The notes beneath the pieces were generated by a model, which was not told where the DNA came from, did no database searches, and was given only the letters and a program-made list of their open reading frames with translations. Of a DNA stretch of 64,000 bases, positions 8,004-17,872 are shown one piece after another. The stretch is from contig NZ_FMVW01000004.1 of assembly GCF_900102695.1 (NCBI RefSeq), positions 124,001-188,000 on the forward strand. Direction: 5' to 3'. Source of the DNA: Afifella marina DSM 2698. GTDB taxonomy: Bacteria > Pseudomonadota > Alphaproteobacteria > Rhizobiales > Afifellaceae. The translations under genes were made by a program, and so were the position numbers. How positions within the stretch are numbered: the stretch's first letter is position 1; every line of letters begins with the position of its first letter.

Positions 8004-10049
8004 ATGCGTTGTTTCTTTTCTGTTCGCACACCGCTCATTTTGGCTCTGACCGTGCTGCCGCCGACCGGAGCCTTGGCGGATCCGGTCGGCGAGCAGGTGT
8101 TCCGTGACCTCGTGAGCGAGCTCGATGGCGTTCCGGGCTGGAGCGCGAGCGTCGGCAGCATCACCAGCGATGACGATATCGTCGTGGGAACCGGTGTGCA
8201 TTTCGTTCGCACCGAGCCACCACTCGATATCACCTTCGATGAGCTGCGGCTGGGGCAGCCCCGGGAGGCTGCAGGAGGGCTCTCGGCCGATAGCATTCAG
8301 GCCGCGGGGTTGAGCGTCGTTGGCGAAGATGTGGCCTTCGATGCCCCGGTCCTTTCCATGACCGGCATCGCCGTGCCGAGCCTGGCGGATATGAGTTTCG
8401 ATCAGGATCGCCCCTTCTCTTCGCTGCGGACGCTCTATCAGCGTCTTTCGGAGGTGTCGGTCGAACACGCCGAGATCCCGGAGTTTCATCAGGTTGTCCT
8501 GCCGCGCCTGACAACGGTGCGGAAGCAGAGCATCACCTATGAAGGGCTCGAGCTCCGCGACTGGAAGGACGGTGTTATCGCCCATTCGGCGGTCGGCCCG
8601 ATCACGATGCGCACGGAGGGCGACGATCCCGCCACGGCTCGCATCGCTTCGGTGCGTGTCGAGGGAACAAATTTTAACAGCGTGCTGCGTCTGCTTTCCG
8701 ACGATGTCACCGGATCAGCCGGCGACGCACCCAATGAATGGCAGAATGCCGTCTCTGAAATTTCCTATGCGGGCCTCAGCATCACGACCGAGGAGGGTTT
8801 GCGGGTCTCCATTGATGACATGACCTTGTCCGACATTGAGACGCGCCGCCCGGACAAGCCTTACATCGCGACCTTCGAGCAGGCGATGCAAGAGGCGGAT
8901 AGCGGAACCGACGCAGACACCGACGACCTGGAGGTCATGGAAGCCGTCACGACCTTCTTTGACGCAATGCGGCTCGGCGAATTCAAGTTGGACCGCCTGA
9001 TTGCGGAAAAGACAGGCGAAGAGGCGGGCCGCACAGAAATTGCCGAGATCGGTATGTCGAACCTCACGCGAGACGGTTTCGAACGGGCGTGGGGAACGGC
9101 ATTGCTGACGGATTTTCCCGACGCATATGTCAAGCTCGATCGCTTTGCGCTCAACGATCTCGTTTTTCCGCTGCCGAACCCGGAGGCCTTTGCTGCTCTG
9201 GAAGAGGCCGAAACCGGTTCCCTGACGGAGGAAGAGAGACGGGCTTTTGCCACCCTTCCCTTTCAGATGGCACCGCAGATCGGCAGTCTGGACATGGAGG
9301 GGCTGGCCGTCGGCCAGAGCCGGATTCTGGCCATCTCGGTCGATCGCATACAGACGAAGAGCGTCCCGTCGGATCGTCTTCTGCCAGAACGGGGGGAGCT
9401 CAAAATCTCCGATCTCTCCGTGCCAGGCGCTCTCCTGCGCCGAGATCCGAAGTCAGCCCTTTTCTTCGACGGCCTTGGCTATGACGGACTCCTTATCGAC
9501 ATCGATGGGGCGAGCGAGCTCAGCGAGGATGGAAGACTGGAGACGACCACGGCCCTAGAGGTTGCGGATGCTGCGGGATTGCGATTCGGCGCGAAGGTTA
9601 CGGGTCTCACCGAGGAGTGGGTTCTCGATCTGATGATGCAGCAGATGGAGAACAGCGATGATCCCGCGGCGCTCTTCGCGCTTCTGTCGAAGCTGCGTTT
9701 AGAGCAGATGACCGTCGCACTCACCGACCACTCGCTGATCGATCGGTCGTTCGCCTTGGCCGCGGAGAAGCAGGGTCAGCCGGCCGACCAGTACAAAGAG
9801 CAAATCGTCGGTGCGCTGCCGTTCCTGATTGCCAGTGCGGTTCAGCCGAAGATCGCCCAGTTCTTGGCCGACCCTCTCAAGGACTTCCTGGAAAAGGGGA
9901 ACACGCTCGTTCTGACGCTGGCACCGCGGGCGCCCCTGCCCTTCTCGGCGCTTGTGGGCGCGCAAGACGATCCGGAAGCCTTGCTCAAGCTGGTCGGCGC
10001 ATCGCTGGAGACACGTGAGACGGCGCCGGAACTGCCCGTCCTCAAGTAG
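8004..10049 (+). CDS. Large exported protein of unknown function, paralog of the preceding gene
   Basis: The 681-residue product has a signal peptide (MRCFFSVRTPLILALTVLPPTGALAD, cleavage after ALA). The mature part is acidic and beta-rich, with repeated phrases of the type (S/A)D.I.A.GL.V.G..V.FD.P.L. Its last 120 residues align with the C-terminus of the upstream product: MTVALTDHSLIDRSFALAAEKQGQPADQYKEQIVGALPFLI, then DFLEKGNTLVLTLAPRAPL. The protein is about twice the length of its neighbour and could be a duplicated or extended version. I see no catalytic motif, metal site or transmembrane segment after the signal. It is 32 bases downstream of its paralog and is followed by a strong hairpin, so the two form a compact operon. 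Confidence 0.75.
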   Translation: MRCFFSVRTPLILALTVLPPTGALADPVGEQVFRDLVSELDGVPGWSASVGSITSDDDIVVGTGVHFVRTEPPLDITFDELRLGQPREAAGGLSADSIQAAGLSVVGEDVAFDAPVLSMTGIAVPSLADMSFDQDRPFSSLRTLYQRLSEVSVEHAEIPEFHQVVLPRLTTVRKQSITYEGLELRDWKDGVIAHSAVGPITMRTEGDDPATARIASVRVEGTNFNSVLRLLSDDVTGSAGDAPNEWQNAVSEISYAGLSITTEEGLRVSIDDMTLSDIETRRPDKPYIATFEQAMQEADSGTDADTDDLEVMEAVTTFFDAMRLGEFKLDRLIAEKTGEEAGRTEIAEIGMSNLTRDGFERAWGTALLTDFPDAYVKLDRFALNDLVFPLPNPEAFAALEEAETGSLTEEERRAFATLPFQMAPQIGSLDMEGLAVGQSRILAISVDRIQTKSVPSDRLLPERGELKISDLSVPGALLRRDPKSALFFDGLGYDGLLIDIDGASELSEDGRLETTTALEVADAAGLRFGAKVTGLTEEWVLDLMMQQMENSDDPAALFALLSKLRLEQMTVALTDHSLIDRSFALAAEKQGQPADQYKEQIVGALPFLIASAVQPKIAQFLADPLKDFLEKGNTLVLTLAPRAPLPFSALVGAQDDPEALLKLVGASLETRETAPELPVLK

Positions 10050-10068
10050 ACGGGCCTCCGATCAAAGG

Positions 10069-10100
10069 CTGTCCCGCTCGCGTCTTGGCCAGCGGGACAG
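10069..10100 (+). terminator. Intrinsic-type terminator after the exported paralog pair
   Basis: A 10-bp perfect stem (CTGTCCCGCT, 10069-10078, with AGCGGGACAG, 10091-10100) encloses a 12-base loop 20 bases after the stop codon. GGTGTTCTGTG follows, only moderately U-rich. Confidence 0.65.
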
Positions 10101-10138
10101 GGTGTTCTGTGATATGGGAAAGCATCGAGAAGACGAGA

Positions 10139-10157
10139 GAGCCGCCGTTGGCGGCTC
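10139..10157 (-). terminator. Hairpin terminator after aspS
   Basis: On the aspS strand an 8-bp stem (GAGCCGCC with GGCGGCTC) and a 3-base loop lie 22 bases after the stop. A pyrimidine-rich tract (TCTCGTCTTCTCG) follows on the transcribed strand. This fits an intrinsic terminator with a weak U-run. Confidence 0.6.
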
Positions 10158-10178
10158 CCAACATCAATCTTGTAGGCC

Positions 10179-11963
10179 TCAGTCCTGAGGCGCCGTCACG
10201 CGGATGGAGAGCTCGCGGAGCTGCTTCGGCGTCACGGAGGACGGCGCGCCCATCAAGAGATCCAGCGCCTGCTGGTTCATCGGGAACATCGTCACTTCGC
10301 GCAGGTTCTTCGCGCCGACGAGAAGCATGACAATGCGGTCGATGCCCGCCGCCATGCCGCCATGCGGAGGTGCACCGTACTGGAGCGCCCGCAGCATGCC
10401 GCCGAACTTCTCCTCCAGCACCTCTTCCGGATAACCGGCGATTGCGAAGGCCTTCTTCATGATCTCCGCCTTGTGGTTGCGGATCGCACCAGATGCGATC
10501 TCGTAGCCATTGCAGACGCAGTCATACTGGTAGGCCGGAATGGTCAGCGGGTCTTTGGTCTCGAGCGCTTCAAGGCCACCCTGCGGCATGGAGAACGGGT
10601 TGTGCGAGAAGTCGACCTTCTTCTCCTCGTCGTCCCATTCGTACATCGGGAAATCGACGATCCAGGCGAGTGCGAAACGGTTCTCGTCGATGAGATTGAG
10701 CTCACGGCCCGCACGGTCGCGCGCCTTGCCCGCGAAGTCCGCAAAGATCTTGGGGTTGCCCGCAACGAAGAAGACGGCGTCGCCCTCTTTGAGACCGAGC
10801 TGGCTGCGGATCGCTTCCGTCCGCTCTTCACCGATATTCTTCGCGACCGGGCCAGCGCCCGTCAGCTTGTCTGCTTCGTTGCGGAAGAAAATGTAACCGA
10901 GGCCAGGCTGGCCCTCGCCCTGGGCCCACGAATTCATGCGGTCGCAGAAAGCGCGCGAGCCGCCGCCGGGAGCCGGGATCGCCCAGACTTCCACCTTCGG
11001 GTCGCGCTCGATCATGCCGGCGAAAACCTTGAAACCGGAGCCGGCGAAATGCTGCGTCACCGCCTGCATCTCGATCGGGTTTCTGAGGTCCGGCTTGTCG
11101 GTCCCGTATTTGCGGATGGCATCGGCATAGGCGATCCGCGGGAAGACCTGCGTCACCTCGCGGCCGTCCGCGAAGCTCTCAAAGATGCCCCGCATCACCG
11201 GCTCCATCGCCGCGAAGACATCGTCCTGCGTGACGAAGCTCATCTCGATGTCGAGCTGGTAGAACTCGCCCGGCAGACGGTCGGCGCGCGGATCCTCGTC
11301 GCGGAAGCAGGGCGCGATCTGGAAGTAGCGATCGAAGCCCGCCACCATGATTAGCTGCTTGAACTGCTGCGGCGCCTGCGGCAACGCGTAGAATTTGCCC
11401 GGATGGATGCGCGACGGCACCAAAAAGTCGCGCGCGCCTTCGGGCGACGAGGCCGTGAGGATCGGCGTCTGGAACTCATTGAAGCCTACCCCGCCCATAA
11501 GCTCGCGCAGACGCGAGATCACGGCCGAGCGCTTCATGATGTTCTTATGCAGCGTGTCGCGGCGCAGATCGAGGAAACGATAGCGCAGGCGCGTGTCCTC
11601 CGGATATTCCGGCTCGCCGAAGACCGGCAGCGGCAGCTCCGGCGCTTCGGAGAGGATCTCGATCTCGTTGGCAAAGACCTCGATCTCGCCCGTCGGCAGA
11701 TTGGGATTGACGACTTCGGGGGCACGTGCCTTCACCTCGCCGTCGATGCGCACGCACCATTCGGCGCGCAGCTTTTCAGCGCTCGTGAAGGCGGGCGAAT
11801 CGGGATCGGCAACGATCTGCGTCAGACCATAGTGATCGCGCAGATCGATGAAGAGCAGGCCGCCGTGGTCGCGCACGCGGTGCACCCAGCCGGAGAGACG
11901 AACATTTTCACCGACATCGCTGGCGCGAAGCGCGCCGCAATGGTGGGAACGATAGCGATGCAT
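10179..11963 (-). CDS. aspS: Aspartyl-tRNA synthetase
   Basis: This class II synthetase charges tRNA-Asp; many alphaproteobacterial enzymes also charge tRNA-Asn for later amidation. The 594-residue length is the bacterial type, with an N-terminal OB-fold anticodon domain ([26 protein letters not shown]), the class II core and the inserted GAD domain. Visible motifs are [24 protein letters not shown] (motif 2) and the motif 3 region [22 protein letters not shown]. Whether it is discriminating cannot be read from the sequence. It is convergent with the exported paralog pair and divergent from rnd, with 236 bases between the aspS and rnd starts; both promoters must lie there. Confidence 0.97.
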   Translation of the reverse strand: MHRYRSHHCGALRASDVGENVRLSGWVHRVRDHGGLLFIDLRDHYGLTQIVADPDSPAFTSAEKLRAEWCVRIDGEVKARAPEVVNPNLPTGEIEVFANEIEILSEAPELPLPVFGEPEYPEDTRLRYRFLDLRRDTLHKNIMKRSAVISRLRELMGGVGFNEFQTPILTASSPEGARDFLVPSRIHPGKFYALPQAPQQFKQLIMVAGFDRYFQIAPCFRDEDPRADRLPGEFYQLDIEMSFVTQDDVFAAMEPVMRGIFESFADGREVTQVFPRIAYADAIRKYGTDKPDLRNPIEMQAVTQHFAGSGFKVFAGMIERDPKVEVWAIPAPGGGSRAFCDRMNSWAQGEGQPGLGYIFFRNEADKLTGAGPVAKNIGEERTEAIRSQLGLKEGDAVFFVAGNPKIFADFAGKARDRAGRELNLIDENRFALAWIVDFPMYEWDDEEKKVDFSHNPFSMPQGGLEALETKDPLTIPAYQYDCVCNGYEIASGAIRNHKAEIMKKAFAIAGYPEEVLEEKFGGMLRALQYGAPPHGGMAAGIDRIVMLLVGAKNLREVTMFPMNQQALDLLMGAPSSVTPKQLRELSIRVTAPQD

Positions 11964-12199
11964 GATACCGCTTCTTTCGGGTTTTGAGACAGTGGTCCGA
12001 AACGGACAAATTCGGCCGGAGAAGCACAGAAGCTCGGGCTTGTGTCAAGGGAGCCGCCGCCTCAGATGGAGTGCTTGTCACACCCGGGGGATCCGGCGGG
12101 ATGGGCCGCATGAACCCTCCTGCGAAGCGCGAGAATCTCCTAAGGTGCGCCACGAAAGCGTGGCGACAGCTGCTTTCAGATTCGCTATAGAGCAGCTCA

Positions 12200-13390
12200 A
12201 TGAGTGCCAAAAACGATTATCAAGTCATCACCGAAAGCGAGCAGCTTGCGGAGATCTGCCGCCGCTTTTCCGCCTCGCCTTTTGTCTCCATCGACACGGA
12301 ATTCATCCGTGAGACCACTTTCTGGGCGCGCCTTTGCCTGATCCAGATGGCGGATCCCGAGGTCGCGGTCATCGTCGATCCTCTGGCTGAAGGGCTCGAT
12401 CTTGCGCCCTTCTTTGAGCTGATGCGCAATGAGAAGGTCACCAAGGTCTTCCATGCTGCACGGCAGGATGTGGAGATCTTCGTCAAGCTTGACGGCGCGG
12501 TCCCACAGCCTCTGTTCGACACACAGCTTGCGGCCATGGTGTGCGGCTACGGCGATCAGATCAGCTACGATCAGCTCGTCTATCGCGTCACGGGCGTGCG
12601 GATCGACAAATCCTCCCGTTTCACGGATTGGCAACGTCGACCTCTCAGCCAAAAGCAGCTCGATTACGCCGTTTCGGACGTGACGCATCTTTGCGACGTC
12701 TACCGCTTCCTCAAAGCCAATCTGGAGGAGCAGAAGCGCAGCGATTGGGTCGCCGAGGAGCTTGCCGTTCTCAACGACGTCGAGACTTACCGGACACACC
12801 CCGAAAATGCCTGGAAGCGGCTCAAGATGCGGGTCAGGAAGCCGCGTCAACTTGCTGTCATGCAGAAGGTTGCCGCCTGGCGGGAGAAGGAAGCGCAGAG
12901 CCGCGACGTCCCGCGCCAGCGCGTCCTGAAGGACGAGGCGATTTACGAGATCGCACTGCAGCAGCCGCGGAACGCCGAACAGATGGCAAGGCTGCGGGCC
13001 CTGCCCCGCGGCTTCGAGCGTTCGCATTCCGCGCAGGCGTTGATTGCGGCGGTCGAGGAGGCTCTCGCGGTCCCGGATGACGAACTCCCGTCGATCCCGA
13101 AACCGCGCCCGGCCCCGGAGCATGCAAGCGCGTCGGCCGAGCTTCTCAAAGTGCTCTTGAAGATGGTCTCAGAAGAGCACGGCGTCGCCTCGCGGCTCGT
13201 CGCGACAGTCGATGAACTGGAGAAGATCGCAGCCGACGATCATGCCGATGTGCCGGCCATGAAAGGATGGCGGCGGCAGCTCTTCGGGGAACGGGCGCTC
13301 GCTTTGAAGCGCGGAGAGATGGCGCTCCTGCTCGGCAATGGGCGTGTGCGCGCCGTACAGGTCGACGATATGCAGGCCGCGGCCGAATAA
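12200..13390 (+). CDS. rnd: Ribonuclease D
   Basis: RNase D trims the 3' ends of tRNA precursors and other stable RNAs. The 396-residue protein has the DEDDy exonuclease core: FVSIDTEFIRETTFW (Asp and Glu of Exo I), VFHAARQDVEIF (Exo II Asp) and LDYAVSDVTHLCDVY (Exo III Tyr and Asp). An HRDC-type RNA-binding region follows (ARLRALPRGFERSHSAQALIAAVEEAL). The length is normal. It is the only plus-strand gene between aspS and purM. It converges on ppx with only 4 bases between the stops, leaving no room for a separate terminator. Confidence 0.95.
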   Translation: MSAKNDYQVITESEQLAEICRRFSASPFVSIDTEFIRETTFWARLCLIQMADPEVAVIVDPLAEGLDLAPFFELMRNEKVTKVFHAARQDVEIFVKLDGAVPQPLFDTQLAAMVCGYGDQISYDQLVYRVTGVRIDKSSRFTDWQRRPLSQKQLDYAVSDVTHLCDVYRFLKANLEEQKRSDWVAEELAVLNDVETYRTHPENAWKRLKMRVRKPRQLAVMQKVAAWREKEAQSRDVPRQRVLKDEAIYEIALQQPRNAEQMARLRALPRGFERSHSAQALIAAVEEALAVPDDELPSIPKPRPAPEHASASAELLKVLLKMVSEEHGVASRLVATVDELEKIAADDHADVPAMKGWRRQLFGERALALKRGEMALLLGNGRVRAVQVDDMQAAAE

Positions 13391-13394
13391 CCTC

Positions 13395-14978
13395 TCAGCC
13401 GTCTATGACGATGCGGCTCTCCAGACCCACGAGGGCCGCCAACTGTTTCAACCGCGTCTCCAGACGCCCTCCGGCAAGTTCGCTGAGATCGGGCGGCAGG
13501 ACGAGTTGCAGCTCGTTTTCCGTGCGACGCAAGGCGGTGCGCGGCACCACACCCGGCATCGAGGCCGAGACGAGATAGGCGACGCGAAAGATTGCCGCGA
13601 GCGCCCTCGCCCGCTCCTTGTAGCGCGTCGGGACGATCTCCCGCAGTCCCGGTCCGAGTTCATCGTCCGACAGGCCGGAATGCCGGTAGTAAACCGACAG
13701 GCCGAGATAGGCTCGTCCCGGATGATCGACGCCGACGAACCCCGCATGGGCGATAATATTCAGGCTCTGCTCGCCTCGATAATCGGGATGCGCGCGCCAG
13801 CCGATATCCGCCAGCAGACAGGACGCAGCCCGCAACCTTTCCTCTTCCTTCGTCTCGTCGATGCCGAGGGCCTTCATCGCATCGCCCGTCCAGGCGATCA
13901 GCTCCTCTGAATGCGCCGGCGAGCGGGAGCGCAGAAAGCAGAGTTCGCGTGCGGCGGCGATGAGCGCATTCTTCTCCTGCTCTTCGGCCGGCAGGCGCGA
14001 ATAGAGAAAGCCTTCGCGCAGGCCTAGAGCGGAAATGACGATGCGGTCGGGTTTGCCAGCGCGCACCAGCTCCGACAAGACAAGGCCGCCATATGCCAGA
14101 AGGGGTTGCCGCTGCTTGGAGACGGCGTCGATGGAATCGATCGAGGCGACCGGCTGCCGGTAAAGGCTTTTCAGGAAATCACGGCTGCGATCGGTCTCCA
14201 GCGTGTAGCCATGCATGACGTGAAGCGGGTAGCCGGTCTGGCGCATATGCAGTTTGGCGATCGACCGCCAGGTTCCGCCGATCGCGTAAAATGTGCGGCC
14301 TTCCAGATGTCGAATGACCTTGGAGCTTTCGAGGGCCGCGCGCGCGATCTTCTTGGCTGCTTTCAGATCGCCGCCGGAATCGTCCTTGAGACGCAGGCCG
14401 CCGAGCGGAAAGGTCTCGCCGTCGCCGATACGACTGCCGCGCACATTGGTGAGTTCGAGGCTGCCGCCGCCGAGATCTCCCGCAACGCCTTCCGGGGTCT
14501 CGAAGCCGTCCACCACGCCCAGAGCCGCGTAATATGCTTCTGCGGGACCGGTGAGCACGGTGACGTCGCAGCCGCATATGTCCCGCACCTTGGCGATAAA
14601 TTTCGAGCCGTTCTCCGCCTCGCGCGTCGCGGCCGTCGCCAGAACACTGAGTTCCACGACGCCGATCTGGCGACAGAGAGCTGCAAAGCGCCTCAGCGCC
14701 GAAAGGGCCTTATCGACAGATGCATCGGACAGGCGGCGCGAGGTCGCAACGCCCTCTCCCAATCCAGCGAGAACCTTCTCGTTGAAAAGAGGCGTCGGTG
14801 ACCGCGCCATCCTCTCGTAGACGACGAGACGGACCGAGTTCGAGCCGATGTCGATGACGGCAACAGGCCCATAGCCGGCAATGCGGCCGGGCGCGTCAGG
14901 CTCAATTATCAAGCCGGTCGGCGAAGGTTCGAGGGGTGTCGGATTTGAGCGATTTTCCACGGCCGGAGAGACTTGCAT
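13395..14978 (-). CDS. ppx: Exopolyphosphatase / GppA-family phosphatase
   Basis: Ppx removes terminal phosphates from polyphosphate; related enzymes hydrolyse pppGpp. The 527-residue protein shows the actin-like phosphate motifs [17 protein letters not shown] (about residues 38-54) and [11 protein letters not shown], and a C-terminal HD-like helical region ([15 protein letters not shown]). The first ATG lies inside the end of ppk, so the two frames overlap by 77 bp. No later in-frame start before the conserved motif looks better, so the overlap is probably genuine and implies translational coupling. Downstream it meets rnd tail to tail. Together with ppk it sets the polyphosphate level. Confidence 0.93.
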   Translation of the reverse strand: MQVSPAVENRSNPTPLEPSPTGLIIEPDAPGRIAGYGPVAVIDIGSNSVRLVVYERMARSPTPLFNEKVLAGLGEGVATSRRLSDASVDKALSALRRFAALCRQIGVVELSVLATAATREAENGSKFIAKVRDICGCDVTVLTGPAEAYYAALGVVDGFETPEGVAGDLGGGSLELTNVRGSRIGDGETFPLGGLRLKDDSGGDLKAAKKIARAALESSKVIRHLEGRTFYAIGGTWRSIAKLHMRQTGYPLHVMHGYTLETDRSRDFLKSLYRQPVASIDSIDAVSKQRQPLLAYGGLVLSELVRAGKPDRIVISALGLREGFLYSRLPAEEQEKNALIAAARELCFLRSRSPAHSEELIAWTGDAMKALGIDETKEEERLRAASCLLADIGWRAHPDYRGEQSLNIIAHAGFVGVDHPGRAYLGLSVYYRHSGLSDDELGPGLREIVPTRYKERARALAAIFRVAYLVSASMPGVVPRTALRRTENELQLVLPPDLSELAGGRLETRLKQLAALVGLESRIVIDG

Positions 14979-17100
14979 TGGTCATAAAATAGCGATGGGC
15001 GTTAAAGAGTTCCTCCCCCTCTTCCGGCTCGATGCGCCGGGAGGTGCCGTCGGAGAGGATTTCCCAGCTTTGCTGGTTGTCTTTCAGGTTCGCGACCATG
15101 ATCTGGTCGAGGATCTGCATATGAACCGTCGGATTGGTGATCGGCACCATCGTTTCCACACGCCGATCGAGGTTGCGCGGCATCAGATCGGCCGAGCCGA
15201 TATAAAGGAGCGCCTCGTCCGACGGCAGGCCGTGGCCGTTGCCGAAACAGAGGATGCGCGAGTGCTCCAGGAAACGGCCGACGATTGATTTCACGCGGAT
15301 GTTTTCCGACAGGCCAGGAAGCCCGGGCCGGAGGCAGCAAATACCGCGGATGACGAGCTCGACCTTCACACCGGCGCCGCTCGCCCGATAAAGCGCATCG
15401 ATGATCTGCGGATCGACGAGCGAATTCATCTTCATCCAGATGCGGGCCGGACGCCCTGCAGCTGCGTGGCCGATCTCGGCGTCGATATGTTCGAGGATGC
15501 GAGAGCGCAGCGTGTAGGGAGACACAGCGAGACGCACGACATCCTGCGGCGGCGCATAGCCGGTGATAAAATTGAAGACGCGGGCGACGTCGCGGGCGAT
15601 CGCGGGATCCGCCGTAAAATAAGAAAGATCGGTGTAAATCTTGGCCGTGATCGGGTGATAATTGCCCGTGCCAATATGCACATAGCTCACGAGCCCGTTG
15701 GGCTCGCGACGCACAACCTGGCTCAGCTTGGCATGCGTCTTGAGCTCCATGAAGCCGTACACAACCTGCGCACCGGCTCGCTCCAGATCGCGAGCCCAGC
15801 GGATGTTGGCCTCCTCGTCGAAGCGTGCCTTGAGCTCGACGAGCGCCGTCACCGACTTGCCCGCCTCGGCAGCTTCCGTCAGCGCCTTGATGATCGGGCT
15901 GTCGTTTGATGTGCGGTAGAGCGTCTGCTTGATCGCCATCACGTCCGGATCGCTGGCCGCCTGGCGTAGGAACTGCACCACGACATCGAAGGATTCGTAG
16001 GGATGATGGACGACGATGTCCTTCTGCTGGATCGCGGCGAAGCAATCGCCCGCATGCTCGCGGATCCGCTCGGGAAAGCGCGGCGTATACGGCTTGAATT
16101 TGAGATCGCGACGATCGATTCCGACGAGCTGTTCGAGATCCTTGATCCCGAGCAGGCCATGAATGACGTAGACCTCGTCATTGTCGACGGAGAGCGACTG
16201 CTGCACGACCGCGCGCAGATCTTCCGGCATCGATGATTCGAGCTCCAGCCGGATGACCGAACCGCGGCGGCGCTGCTTGAGCGCGCGCTCGAACAGGCGT
16301 GCCAGATCCTCAGCCTCTTCCTCGATCTCGATATCGGAATCGCGAATGACCCGGTAAACGCCCTTCCCGACGACCTCGTAGCCCGGAAAGAGCCGGTCGA
16401 TGAAAAGGCCGACGGTCTCTTCCACGCTGATGAAGCGGGTCGGATGCTTCTCGTTGTGGCGCGGGAGGCGAATAAAGCGCGACAAGGTGTGCGGCATGCG
16501 CACGAGCGCCCGCATGAAGCGATGATGGACCGGGTCGGTCAGAGAGAGCGCGAGCGTGAAGCCTAGGTTCGGGATGAACGGAAACGGATGGGCGGGATCG
16601 ATGGCGAGCGGTGTCAGGACCGGGAAGACCGTCTCCATGAAATATTCCGCAAGCCATTCGGCATCGTCAGAGGTGACCTCTTCGCCGCGGACGATCGAAA
16701 TCCCCTCCCTGTCGAGGAGCTCGCGCAAAACGATCCATTGCGCCTGCTGATCGTTGACCAGCGCCTCGACCTTGCGGTCGATTTCGGCGAGCTGCTGCGA
16801 GGGCGTCAGCCCATCGGCGCTGACGGTTGCAATCTTCTCGCGCTCCTGGCCCTTCAGGCCGGCGACGCGGACCATAAAAAACTCGTCGAGATTGTTCGCT
16901 GAGATCGACAGAAAGCGCAGCCGCTCCAGAAGCGGGTGATTTGGGTTCTCCGATTCCTCCAGCACGCGGCGGTTGAATTCCAGCCACGAGATCTCGCGGT
17001 TGATGAAGCGCTTAGGGTCTCCGAGCAGCTCGCTGGTCGCTACGGCGATCGTCCCATTCTCAGAATCACCCGGATCAGTGGCTATCGATGTCTCTTCCAT
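14902..17100 (-). CDS. ppk: Polyphosphate kinase (PPK1)
   Basis: PPK1 reversibly makes inorganic polyphosphate from ATP. With the start at 17100 the protein has 732 residues, normal for the family. It shows the N-terminal region [19 protein letters not shown], then [21 protein letters not shown], the autophosphorylation motif VHIGTGNYH (His about 475) and [11 protein letters not shown]. The ATG at 17100 is preferred over one 60 bases upstream because AGAGAGA lies at a ribosome-binding distance and the extra residues ([14 protein letters not shown]...) look untranslated. It lies 84 bases downstream of hdaA, and its 3' end overlaps ppx. Confidence 0.96.
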   Translation of the reverse strand: MEETSIATDPGDSENGTIAVATSELLGDPKRFINREISWLEFNRRVLEESENPNHPLLERLRFLSISANNLDEFFMVRVAGLKGQEREKIATVSADGLTPSQQLAEIDRKVEALVNDQQAQWIVLRELLDREGISIVRGEEVTSDDAEWLAEYFMETVFPVLTPLAIDPAHPFPFIPNLGFTLALSLTDPVHHRFMRALVRMPHTLSRFIRLPRHNEKHPTRFISVEETVGLFIDRLFPGYEVVGKGVYRVIRDSDIEIEEEAEDLARLFERALKQRRRGSVIRLELESSMPEDLRAVVQQSLSVDNDEVYVIHGLLGIKDLEQLVGIDRRDLKFKPYTPRFPERIREHAGDCFAAIQQKDIVVHHPYESFDVVVQFLRQAASDPDVMAIKQTLYRTSNDSPIIKALTEAAEAGKSVTALVELKARFDEEANIRWARDLERAGAQVVYGFMELKTHAKLSQVVRREPNGLVSYVHIGTGNYHPITAKIYTDLSYFTADPAIARDVARVFNFITGYAPPQDVVRLAVSPYTLRSRILEHIDAEIGHAAAGRPARIWMKMNSLVDPQIIDALYRASGAGVKVELVIRGICCLRPGLPGLSENIRVKSIVGRFLEHSRILCFGNGHGLPSDEALLYIGSADLMPRNLDRRVETMVPITNPTVHMQILDQIMVANLKDNQQSWEILSDGTSRRIEPEEGEELFNAHRYFMTNASLSGRGKSLKSDTPRTFADRLDN

Positions 17101-17184
17101 CAATTCTCTCTCAGTCTGCGAACCGCGTGATCGCAGCGGAGGGTAACACTTGGATGACACCTGCGGAAACCGAGCTCTTGCACC

Positions 17185-17868
17185 TCAGGAGCCGATCGCC
17201 TGGTTTTCTCGGCTCGCGAGAACCTGCGCGACGAGGGGGCGCGTGATACGCCGCCCCTCACTCAGTGCTTCTTCGTCGATGGCTGCAACCAGCGCCTGGG
17301 CCTCCCGCAGCGAGCGTTCCATCCGAACGACCATATAGTCGATGACGTTGCGCTCCACCGAAAGCTGACGATCGCTGAAAAGCTTGACGAGAACCTGTCG
17401 CAACAACGGCTCATCGGGACGGTCGATGGAAATGGGGATCGCAAGCCGCAGGCGGGAGATCAGGTCTTTCAGCGACAGCTGCCAACGCGCGAGAGGTTCG
17501 CGTGCCGTGATGAGGATCGTAAAACCTTCTTCACGCGCCCGGTTGATCAGATGGAAAAGTGCGCGCTCTGGAACTTCGTCGGCGGCCACATCTTCCACGA
17601 GAACGGGCTGGCCGGGGCCGCCCACCTCTCTCTCTTCAAGCGTCGCGCCCGCGACAACCACGGCTCCTGCTCTTTCCGCCCAAAGGCTGGCGAGATGGGT
17701 TTTGCCGGAGCCTTCCGGCCCACACAACAGCACGACCGGCGCGGACCAGTTCGGCCAGCTCATGATGACCTCATAGGCCGCGCGGTTCGCCTCCGTCACC
17801 AGATAGCTGTCGCTGTCGTAAGCGGCTTCATGGGCGAGCGGAATCGGGATCTGACGTTGCGAGCTCAT
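17185..17868 (-). CDS. hdaA: DnaA-homologous regulator of replication initiation, HdaA
   Basis: Hda/HdaA proteins resemble DnaA domain III and, with the sliding clamp, stimulate hydrolysis of DnaA-bound ATP after initiation. The 227-residue protein begins with a short QIPIPL-containing N-terminus, where a clamp-binding motif is expected. It has a Walker A (LLCGPEGSGKTHLASLW, about residues 48-64), an acidic Walker B region (PVLVEDVA) and a C-terminal AAA+ lid (RSLREAQALVAAIDEEALSEGRRITRPLVAQVL). The DnaA DNA-binding domain is absent, as expected. The ATG at 17868 lies 4 bases after the stop of the upstream permease gene, so the two are coupled. Confidence 0.9.
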   Translation of the reverse strand: MSSQRQIPIPLAHEAAYDSDSYLVTEANRAAYEVIMSWPNWSAPVVLLCGPEGSGKTHLASLWAERAGAVVVAGATLEEREVGGPGQPVLVEDVAADEVPERALFHLINRAREEGFTILITAREPLARWQLSLKDLISRLRLAIPISIDRPDEPLLRQVLVKLFSDRQLSVERNVIDYMVVRMERSLREAQALVAAIDEEALSEGRRITRPLVAQVLASRENQAIGS

Positions 17869-17872
17869 GGCG

